A stretch of DNA of 21,930 bases, from positions 1 through 21,930 of the forward strand of contig JAHHRK010000015.1 of the NCBI GenBank assembly GCA_020025795.1, written 5' to 3'. Shown in pieces: positions 7,355-12,841 of this stretch. Positions within the stretch are counted from its first letter, which is position 1; every line of letters starts with the position of its first letter. Source of the DNA: Faecalibacterium sp. GTDB taxonomy: Bacteria; Bacillota; Clostridia; Oscillospirales; Ruminococcaceae. The notes beneath the pieces were generated by a model. It ran no database searches. It had not been told where the DNA came from and worked only from the letters and a program-made list of their open reading frames with translations. A program made the translations under genes and the position numbers.

Positions 7355-8182
7355 ATGACGATTTCAAAAGAAGAACAGGCTCGAAACCATCGCCGCCGCC
7401 GTCGGCAGATGTGGGGTGTCCTGATCTGCATTTTTGTTATGATCGGCGTCGTTACTGTCATCAAGACTATGAAGGACGGTATTGTGTCGCTGTTTGACCA
7501 GAGCGAAGAGTATACGATGTACGAAAACCGCCTGGAAGGTATGGTCATGTTCGATCCGCTGCCCTTTGACAGCATCGCCAATATGAATGATACTACGCTG
7601 CGCAGCGCTGCTGTGTGGGGTACGGTTTACGATATCCTGGACACCGAATATGGCCTGTCTACTTATACGCGTGACGAAGAAACGGACATGGCGCTGCTGC
7701 CTGCCGTGGAAGTGGATGCCTACCTGACCCGCCTGCTGGGACCCAGCTTTAAGCTGGATCACCGCAGCTTTGACGGCGAAGATGATATGACGATCACCTT
7801 TGACGAAACCCGTCAGTGCTATCTGATCCCTGTTACCAGTATGGTTAGTTCCTACACGCCGCGCGTGGTGGATATGTTCAAGCGCTCCGGCCAGCTGTAT
7901 GTCACAGTAGGTTATATCCCGAATGCGGACGAAACCGATTTGACGACACAGCCCAGCGACGCACCCGTGAAGTATATGGATTATATCTTCTCCCGAACAG
8001 GTGGTAACTGGTATCTGACGAGCTTGCAGGTCAGCGACAAAAAAGCAGACGTGAAGCCGACGGCTACGCCCACTGCAAAGCCTGCTGCAGACCAGAGCGC
8101 GGAAGATGCAATCATTGCTGGCGTGAATGGCGAGGCTACGGCTCAGCCCAGTGCACAGCCCAGCGAAGAGCCTGCAGAATAA
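7355..8182 (+). CDS. Membrane-anchored extracytoplasmic protein of unknown function
   Basis: 275 residues. A strongly basic N-terminus (RNHRRRRRQ, 10-18) precedes one transmembrane helix at about 19-36, giving N-in topology. The large outer part includes 'AAVWGTVYDILDTEYGLSTYTRDEETDMALLPAVEVDAYLTRLLG' and 'YTPRVVDMFKRSGQLYVTVGYIPNADETDL', likely a mixed alpha/beta domain. The last ~45 residues are low-complexity Pro/Ala/Thr/Glu (PTATPTAKPAADQ, QPSAQPSEEPAE), a flexible tail as in surface proteins. I recognise no family. SD AAGGAG lies 8 nt before the ATG. Monocistronic, ended by a strong hairpin. Confidence 0.8.
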   Translation: MTISKEEQARNHRRRRRQMWGVLICIFVMIGVVTVIKTMKDGIVSLFDQSEEYTMYENRLEGMVMFDPLPFDSIANMNDTTLRSAAVWGTVYDILDTEYGLSTYTRDEETDMALLPAVEVDAYLTRLLGPSFKLDHRSFDGEDDMTITFDETRQCYLIPVTSMVSSYTPRVVDMFKRSGQLYVTVGYIPNADETDLTTQPSDAPVKYMDYIFSRTGGNWYLTSLQVSDKKADVKPTATPTAKPAADQSAEDAIIAGVNGEATAQPSAQPSEEPAE

Positions 8183-8188
8183 CGAATC

Positions 8189-8234
8189 AAAAAGCGGCAC
8201 GGACTTTCAAAGAAAGTTCCGTGCCGCTTTTTTT
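8189..8234. terminator. Bidirectional intrinsic terminator
   Basis: About 20-bp stem, 8189-8208 with 8212-8232 (one bulged base), 3-nt loop, T7 on the + strand and an A-run on the left. Shared with the convergent gene ending at 8260. Confidence 0.93.
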
Positions 8235-8259
8235 GCTGCTTTGTTTTTGCTGGAGCAGA

Positions 8260-8493
8260 TTACTTAACCAGCTCGACAGTGTACTCGAACTTGTAGGTTT
8301 CCTGCAGAGCCTTCACAGCAGGCTCACAATCCTCGATGAAAGTGGGCTCATAGATAGAACCGCCGTTGTGGCTCTTCTTGTAGTCCTCAACGATGGCCTG
8401 CAGCTTTTCCCAGCCTTCAGCCTCCTGCTCCTGGCTGATGCCTTCGGGGAAAGAAATGATGAACTCGCGGTGCATAGGAATACGTGCTTTCAT
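8260..8493 (-). CDS. Small conserved-looking cytoplasmic protein of unknown function
   Basis: 77 residues, acidic, no membrane segment: 'MKARIPMHREFIISFPEG' then a helical 'EQEAEGWEKLQAIVEDYKKSHNGG' stretch and a C-terminal strand 'YKFEYTVELVK'. I do not recognise a family. ATG 8493 is chosen because GAGGAGG sits 8-9 nt upstream, overlapping the tatD stop; an upstream in-frame ATG (8511) has no SD. Last gene of the metG-tatD operon, ended at 8189-8234. Confidence 0.8.
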   Translation of the reverse strand: MKARIPMHREFIISFPEGISQEQEAEGWEKLQAIVEDYKKSHNGGSIYEPTFIEDCEPAVKALQETYKFEYTVELVK

Positions 8494-8507
8494 AAATAAG
8501 TTCCTCC

Positions 8508-9323
8508 TCACGGAATTTGGAACACCCGGCGGGCATTCTCGTCGGTGATTTTATATATCGCGTCGGGTGTTAAACCCTTTCGCTCGGCAATAACTTCGCT
8601 CACACGAGTGAGCATGGACGAATCACAGCGCTGTCCACGGAACCCGTCTGGCGCCATGTAGGGACAGTCGGTTTCCAGCAGAATGTTCTCCACAGGGACA
8701 GCGTCGATGGATTTCAGCGCGCGCTTGGCACCTTTCCAGGTGCAGGCACCGCCAAAGCCCAGATACATCCCTTGCTGCGTCAGCCAGACGGCATCGTCGG
8801 CACTGCCAGAATAGCAGTGTACAATGCCTTTTGGTTTGTAGCGACGCAGCAAATCGTATACCTCGGCGTGCGCTTCCCGATCATGCACAATGATGGGCTT
8901 TTCCAGCTCCATGGCAAGGCGGATCTGTGCCTCAAACATGGCCAGCTGTGCATCCTTGGGTACAGGCCAGTGGTAATCCAGGCCACATTCGCCCACAGCT
9001 ACTACGCGCTCGTCCTCGAATAAGGGACGCAAATCGCGCAGCTCGGCTTCCCAATCGCCGCCATATACGGTGATGGTAGGAGCCAGCATTTCATCCGGGC
9101 AGCTGCCTTTCGGCAACAGGCTTTCGGGATGGATGCCTACTGCCGCCCAGACATAAGGATATTTGTGAGCCAGTTCCACACAAAGGGCAGCGTCGGCGCT
9201 GCTGGTGGACTGTTCACAAATACCGGAGATGCCTTTGGCAGGCAGTTCAGACAAAACCACGTCCCGATCGGCGTTGAAAGCGTCCGAACTGTAATGGGCG
9301 TGGGTATCAAAAATCGGCCCCAT
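8508..9323 (-). CDS. tatD: TatD-family metal-dependent DNase/hydrolase
   Basis: 271-residue TIM-barrel amidohydrolase-superfamily protein. Metal ligands seen: 'FDTHAHY' (His8, His10), 'AVGECGLDYHW' (Glu, then the conserved Asp-Tyr-His), 'IIVHDREAH', 'GIVHCYSGS' and 'LLETDCPYMAP' (Asp). Family members are 3'-5' exonucleases on DNA; YcfH-type paralogues lie next to metG in many Firmicutes, as here, so the gene could equally be called ycfH/yabD-like. The start lies 3 nt after the metG stop without a clear SD, which suggests reinitiation after metG translation. Confidence 0.93.
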   Translation of the reverse strand: MGPIFDTHAHYSSDAFNADRDVVLSELPAKGISGICEQSTSSADAALCVELAHKYPYVWAAVGIHPESLLPKGSCPDEMLAPTITVYGGDWEAELRDLRPLFEDERVVAVGECGLDYHWPVPKDAQLAMFEAQIRLAMELEKPIIVHDREAHAEVYDLLRRYKPKGIVHCYSGSADDAVWLTQQGMYLGFGGACTWKGAKRALKSIDAVPVENILLETDCPYMAPDGFRGQRCDSSMLTRVSEVIAERKGLTPDAIYKITDENARRVFQIP

Positions 9324-9326
9324 AGA

Positions 9327-11306
9327 TTAGTGAATTCGGCTGCCGGCAGCAACGTTGTCCGGGTAGAAGGGGATTGCACAACCGCCGTCAGCGGTGTCAG
9401 CAGCAAAGATCATGCCTTCGCTCACGTACTTGCCCTTCATCATGGGACGCGGTGCCAGGTTGGCAACGATGCCAATCTTCTTGCCAATCAGGTCTTCCGG
9501 CTTGTACCACTTTGCAATGCCGGACAGGATGCAGCGCTCACGCTCGCCGTCGAACACGGTCAGGTGCAGCAGCTTCTTGCTTTCCTTCATGGCTTCGCAC
9601 TTGCGAATCTCGCCAACCAGCAGCTCGACCTTGCAGAAATCATCAAAGCTAATTTCGGGCTCATGCTCGATGGGTTCAGCAGGAGCATTCTTAGCGTCCT
9701 CTGCGGCCTGCTTAGCAGCAGCGGCAGCTTCGGCAGCAGCCTTGCGGCGTGCGTCCTCTGCTTCCAGGTAAGCGATTTCCTTGGCTACATCGATGCGGGG
9801 GAACAGTGCTTCGCCCTTGTGGACGGTGTACTGTGCCGGAGCAACGGTCAGCTTGTTGTAATCCAGCTCATCAGCGGACAGGCCCAGCTGCTCTGCCATC
9901 TTGGGTGCAGTGTTGGGCAGGTAAGCCTGCATCAGCACGGTGACGGTGTGCAGCACATGGCACAGGTTGTACATGACCATTTCCAGGCGAGCCTTGTTTT
10001 CTTCGCTCTTAGCCAGCACCCAGGGTGCGGTTTCGTCGATGTACTTGTTAGCGCGCTGAATGACTTCGAAGATAGCGATCAAAGCCTGCGGAACGTCCAG
10101 TGCCTCCATAGCGGCATCAACCTTGCCGGGCATAGCAGCCAGCATCTCGTTCAGGTTGTCGTCCAGTGCGTCAGCCTGACCGTTCGCGGTAACCGTGCCG
10201 CCAAAGTACTTTTCGCACATAGCGACGGTACGGCTCAGCAGGTTGCCCATATCGTTTGCCAGGTCGGTGTTGATACGGTTGATCAGTGCCTCGTTGGTGA
10301 AGGTGCCGTCGTTGCCGAAGGGAACTTCACGCAGCAGGAAGTAACGCACTGCGTCTACACCGTAGCGGTCGCACAGCTTGACGGGGTCGATGACGTTGCC
10401 CTTGGACTTGGACATCTTGCCGCCGCTGAGCAGCAGCCAGCCGTGGCCAAATACCTTTTCGGGCAGAGGCAGATCCAGAGCCATCAGCATAGCGGGCCAG
10501 ATGATGGTATGGAAACGCAGGATTTCCTTACCAACCATGTGGATATTAGCCGGCCAGTACTTGTCGTAGTCGTTGTAAGTGTCGTTGCCGTAGCCCAGAG
10601 CAGTGATATAGTTGCTCAGTGCGTCGATCCAGACATAGATGGTGTGCTTGGGGTCGAAGGGAACCTGAATGCCCCAGGACACAGAAGTACGGGAAACACA
10701 AGTATCCTGCAGACCCTGCTTGATGAATGCGATCATCTCATTGCGGCGGGTAGCGGGCTGGATGAAATCCGGGTGATCTTCGTACCACTGCAGGATACGG
10801 TCAGCATACTTGCTGGTGCGGAAGAAGTAAGCCTCTTCCTCTGCTTCGTAAACGGGGCCGCCGCAGTCGGGGCACTTGCCGTCTACCAGCTGGGCTTCGG
10901 TCCAGAAGCTCTCGCAGGGCTTGCAGTACATACCCTTGTAGGTGCTCTTGTAGATATCGCCCTGCTCATACAGCTGGGTGAAGATCTTCTGCACAGCCTG
11001 GACATGGTACTCGTCGGTGGTGCGGATGAAGCGGTCATAGCTGACGTCCATCTTCTTCCACAGCTCTTTTACGCCGGCAACGATCTCGTCCACATACTCC
11101 TTGGGAGTCACGCCCTTTTCGGCAGCCTTGTCCTGAATTTTCTGGCCGTGCTCGTCGGTGCCAGTCAGGAACATGACATCGTAACCCTGCATGCGCTTGT
11201 AGCGTGCCAGAGCATCACAAGCTACGGTGGTGTAGCTGTGGCCGATGTGCAGCTTGTCGCTGGGGTAATAGATCGGGGTCGTGATGTAGAATTTTTTCTT
11301 TTCCAT
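9327..11306 (-). CDS. metG: Methionyl-tRNA synthetase with C-terminal tRNA-binding domain
   Basis: 659-residue class I synthetase charging tRNA-Met. Seen in order: HIGH motif (LHIGHSYTT, 20-23), connective domain with a four-Cys knuckle C128xxC131...C145xxC148, 'KMSKS' at 297-301, anticodon-binding helical domain, an Ala/Lys/Glu-rich linker (about 525-555) and a C-terminal EMAP/Trbp111-like OB fold ('EISFDDFCKVELLVGEIR', '..GMIFAADTADGG'), which aids tRNA binding and dimerisation. ATG 11306 is preceded by AAAGGA. No T-box leader was found upstream, only hairpins. First gene of metG-tatD-small ORF. Confidence 0.97.
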   Translation of the reverse strand: MEKKKFYITTPIYYPSDKLHIGHSYTTVACDALARYKRMQGYDVMFLTGTDEHGQKIQDKAAEKGVTPKEYVDEIVAGVKELWKKMDVSYDRFIRTTDEYHVQAVQKIFTQLYEQGDIYKSTYKGMYCKPCESFWTEAQLVDGKCPDCGGPVYEAEEEAYFFRTSKYADRILQWYEDHPDFIQPATRRNEMIAFIKQGLQDTCVSRTSVSWGIQVPFDPKHTIYVWIDALSNYITALGYGNDTYNDYDKYWPANIHMVGKEILRFHTIIWPAMLMALDLPLPEKVFGHGWLLLSGGKMSKSKGNVIDPVKLCDRYGVDAVRYFLLREVPFGNDGTFTNEALINRINTDLANDMGNLLSRTVAMCEKYFGGTVTANGQADALDDNLNEMLAAMPGKVDAAMEALDVPQALIAIFEVIQRANKYIDETAPWVLAKSEENKARLEMVMYNLCHVLHTVTVLMQAYLPNTAPKMAEQLGLSADELDYNKLTVAPAQYTVHKGEALFPRIDVAKEIAYLEAEDARRKAAAEAAAAAKQAAEDAKNAPAEPIEHEPEISFDDFCKVELLVGEIRKCEAMKESKKLLHLTVFDGERERCILSGIAKWYKPEDLIGKKIGIVANLAPRPMMKGKYVSEGMIFAADTADGGCAIPFYPDNVAAGSRIH

Positions 11307-11397
11307 GGATATCTTTCCTTTCAAAGCGGCGCCGCGAATGGAACGGCTGCCTGAAATTTGCCAGCCTGCCTGTAAAGGCAAACCAATACAAATAAGT

Positions 11398-11427
11398 ATT
11401 ATACCATAAAGTGCGGAAAAATGGTAT
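11398..11427 (-). promoter_or_regulatory. Proximal metG promoter with overlapping inverted repeat
   Basis: Extended -10 TGGTATAAT (11406-11398, minus strand). A 7-bp inverted repeat ATACCAT/ATGGTAT (11401-11407 and 11421-11427, 13-nt spacing) overlaps the -10 and the -35 region, so it could be an operator or simply a hairpin in transcripts from the distal promoter. Confidence 0.5.
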
Positions 11428-11486
11428 GATCCGCCGTCTTTGGCAGGCGATTTTTCTAATGGGAGCGCCAAAGCTTTTTCTTAAAA

Positions 11487-11540
11487 CGGTATAATTACTG
11501 ATGTGTGCATTATTATACCGTGCATCGCACAAAACCGCAA
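11487..11540 (-). promoter_or_regulatory. Distal metG promoter inside a palindromic region
   Basis: Minus strand TTGCGG (11540-11535), 17 nt, TATAAT (11517-11512). The -10 is half of a 9-bp inverted repeat, CGGTATAAT (11487-11495) with ATTATACCG (11512-11520), so a TATAAT also faces right. The leader to metG would be about 200 nt; it contains a CTTTGGC/GCCAAAG hairpin but no T-box consensus. Confidence 0.5.
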
Positions 11541-11547
11541 GAAAGAC

Positions 11548-11583
11548 AAAAAATCCCCCGGAAGGAAAATTGTTTCCGGGGGA
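11548..11583 (-). terminator. Second (distal) terminator of the 12.5-11.6 kb minus transcript
   Basis: 10-bp GC-rich stem 11554-11563 with 11574-11583, followed on the minus strand by six U (11553-11548). It lies immediately before the distal metG promoter and so insulates metG. Confidence 0.85.
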
Positions 11584-11596
11584 GAGAACACGCAAT

Positions 11597-11634
11597 AAAA
11601 AAGGCAACCCCCGGATCGTCACCCGGGAGTTGCC
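11597..11634 (-). terminator. First terminator of the minus-strand structured RNA
   Basis: 14-position stem 11603-11616 with 11621-11634 (two mismatches), loop CGTC, six U on the minus strand (11602-11597). It forms a tandem pair with 11548-11583. Confidence 0.88.
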
Positions 11635-11730
11635 CTAATTACTTCTTCGGAGTCATAGCCTCATACCCTTTATAACCTATTTTTCGGACTGTTTCGTATC
11701 TTTCATAGACTCAACAACCTTCGGTTCGGA

Positions 11731-11934
11731 GATAGGGGTCCTAAATCATGCTAGAACATGGGAATAAACCTCACTACATTACGGTGTCATGCGGACTGTT
11801 TTCCATATGCATGGGCGTTACGTGTCCTTCTTTCGTAAACATGTTAACCGATGTGCTTCGGATTCCGACTTCTAACTAGTACATGGGACTGCTCCTTTTT
11901 CAAATGGTGGAAAGCGGACGCGTGCAAAATCTTT
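11731..11934 (-). repeat. Structured-RNA module copy B (3' copy)
   Basis: Direct repeat of copy A (11984-12197). Exactly shared blocks (plus-strand coordinates, B then A): 13 nt 11922-11934/12185-12197; 17 nt 11886-11902/12049-12065 offset into line as 12149-12165; 11 nt 11874-11884/12137-12147; 13 nt 11751-11763/12005-12017; 9 nt 11731-11739/11984-11992 (the correct partner of the 17-nt block is 12149-12165). Between the blocks the sequence has diverged but hairpins stay at equivalent places: UCGG/CCGA (11868-11865 with 11861-11858), GGAC/GUCC (11827-11824 with 11796-11793) enclosing CCAU/AUGG (11814-11811 with 11806-11803). Confidence 0.85.
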
Positions 11935-11983
11935 GAATCAAGATAACCACACTCCTTATCAATCCACGATTCGTTCTCCTTAG

Positions 11984-12197
11984 GATAGGGGTTGCTCAGA
12001 TAAACTAGAACATGGGAGTGAACCTCGCTACACGATTGTGTTAGGCGGACAATCTACCATTTTCATGGTCCCTCACGTCCTTATCTTATATCCATTCTAG
12101 CCGATGCAATATCAGGCTTTCGCTTTCGCGGTGCTAAACTAGTACATTGGACTGCTCCTTTTTCAGATGATGGAAATCGGACGAGTGCAAAATCTTT
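11984..12197 (-). repeat. Structured-RNA module copy A (5' copy)
   Basis: First copy in transcript order. Hairpins: CGC-GAAA-GCG (12130-12121), GGAC/GUCC (12080-12077 with 12050-12047) enclosing ACCAU-GAAA-AUGGU (12069-12056). A closing stem GAUAG/CUAUC (12230-12226 with 11988-11984) would enclose the module; copy B has GAUA/UAUC at 11960-11957 with 11734-11731. CAGAUGA/UCAUCUG (12238-12232 with 12170-12164) would cross the closing stem. Both GAAA loops are GNRA tetraloops. Confidence 0.85.
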
Positions 12198-12520
12198 TCA
12201 TAAAGAAATCGACTCCTTCCTGTATCTATCGTCATCTGCTTTTCAGCTCTTGCGTACTGATGTGACAGGCTGGTCGGGCTTTATCCCGTCCCTCACTGAG
12301 CTACAATCGAAATGCACTTTTAATCTATCAAAACTTGGGGTTCATACCCTTTGAGAATAAGTGTCGTTTGTAATCGATCAGCGAGTCCCGACAGCCTGTC
12401 CAAACTGTGCGGGTTCTGCATTTGCCATCGGATCTACGCTCCTTTCATTCGACCTTCTATTGGTCTTTCTGGCCTATCCGGCCTTCCCATCTTTTTAAGA
12501 TGTTCTCTTTTGTTGGCATT

Positions 12521-12549
12521 ATAATACCACATAGGCAGGTGGTTTTCTA
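12521..12549 (-). promoter_or_regulatory. Promoter of the large structured RNA
   Basis: Minus strand TAGAAA (12549-12544), 17 nt, TATTAT (12526-12521) preceded by TGG (extended -10). An overlapping TATAAT lies at 12523-12518. Start expected near 12511-12514. The -35/-10 layout closely resembles the ddl promoter at 17215-17243. Confidence 0.6.
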
Positions 12550-12612
12550 TTCGCAGAATAGACGGAGATCTCTTGCTGAATTATGCACTTTTGCTGTTTT
12601 TCTCATGGACTA

Positions 12613-12641
12613 TTGAAACGATACGCAAACTGCGGTATACT
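12613..12641 (+). promoter_or_regulatory. Near-consensus promoter facing right, no gene behind it
   Basis: TTGAAA (12613-12618), 17 nt, TATACT (12636-12641). Transcription would begin near 12648 and meet a hairpin plus T7 by about 12687. Confidence 0.5.
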
Positions 12642-12642
12642 G

Positions 12643-12687
12643 AAAAAGGTGGGCTGTCCGAAAAAGACCTGGTTCACCTCTTTTTTT
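12643..12687 (+). terminator. Hairpin with T-run just after the promoter at 12613
   Basis: AAAAAGGTG (12643-12651) pairs with CACCT(c)TTTTT (12675-12687 region), with a large loop containing GUC/GAC; T7 at 12681-12687. Could end a transcript of about 40 nt from 12613-12641 or act as a backstop for argS on the other strand. The rest of 12690-12780 shows only small inverted repeats (GGTGCA/TGCACC) and no gene. Confidence 0.45.
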
Positions 12688-12782
12688 GCCGTTTTGCGGT
12701 AAAATACGTTTTCGATGTGGTGCACCTATGTTATCGTATGCACCGGATGGCGGCGGATATGCTGCCGGTTTTAGATAACAAG

Positions 12783-12817
12783 AAAGCGCCCTGCCTTAGC
12801 AAAAGGCAGGGCGCTTT
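12783..12817. terminator. argS terminator
   Basis: Perfect 15-bp stem, 12783-12797 with 12803-12817, 5-nt loop, ending in a U-rich tract on the minus strand; 25 nt after the argS stop. Confidence 0.85.
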
Positions 12818-12841
12818 TCATTGCTATGGATTCGGAAAGAA

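Larger units (their letters stand above)
11639..12445 (-). other. Chain of SD-preceded micro-ORFs inside the structured transcript
   Basis: Minus-strand starts with an SD-like element upstream, in transcript order: 12428-12378 (MANAEPAQFGQAVGTR, AAAGGAG 10 nt upstream); 12201-12163 (MKRFCTRPISII); 12147-12139 (AUG UAC UAG); 12066-12028 (MKMVDCPPNTIV); 12013-12005 (AUG UUC UAG); 11967-11959 (GUG GAU UGA); 11941-11900 (UUG start, LIQRFCTRPLSTI); 11884-11876 (AUG UAC UAG); 11812-11774 (MHMENSPHDTVM); 11759-11751 (AUG UUC UAG); 11706-11677 (MKDTKQSEK); 11656-11639 (MTPKK, stop 5 nt before the terminator stem). Four cassettes recur in both modules with frame and stop kept. SD quality varies: AAGGAG in several, only GAGG or AAGGA in others. 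Translation is unproven. Confidence 0.35.
11597..12511 (-). ncRNA. Large structured RNA / micro-ORF transcript of unknown class (about 0.9 kb)
   Basis: Minus-strand unit bounded by an extended -10 promoter (12526-12521) and tandem terminators. It has no normal-length gene on either strand. The 5' part holds small hairpins (CAUCU/AGAUG; GGCC/GGCC; GACC/GGUC). Next is a domain closed by a helix of 14 pairs, 12400-12387 with 12278-12264, one bulge, containing CUCGCUGA/UCAGUGAG (8 bp), UACAA/UUGUA, CACUU/AAGUG, UCAAA/UUUGA and a GGGU-AUGA-ACCC hairpin. Two tandem modules (cores 12197-11984 and 11934-11731) and a 3' segment with GAGUC/GACUC follow. SD-start-stop micro-ORFs are scattered through it. 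Size and ornateness recall bacterial giant RNAs (OLE, GOLLD, ROOL), and module length recalls raiA-type RNA, but I cannot assign a class from memory. Confidence 0.7.

Noticed and set aside
9129..11354. 741-codon open frame antisense to tatD/metG
   Set aside because: Opposite well-supported genes; composition typical of reverse-strand shadow (Val/Gln/His/Ala rich), no SD or domain pattern.
11307..11534. T-box riboswitch upstream of metG
   Set aside because: No T-box consensus (AGGGUGGNACCGCG-like) and no antiterminator/terminator pair before metG; only simple hairpins.
11731..12197. CRISPR array or transposon repeats
   Set aside because: Only two long diverged copies in direct orientation, without spacers, terminal inverted repeats or transposase; the conserved blocks fit an RNA or micro-ORF module.
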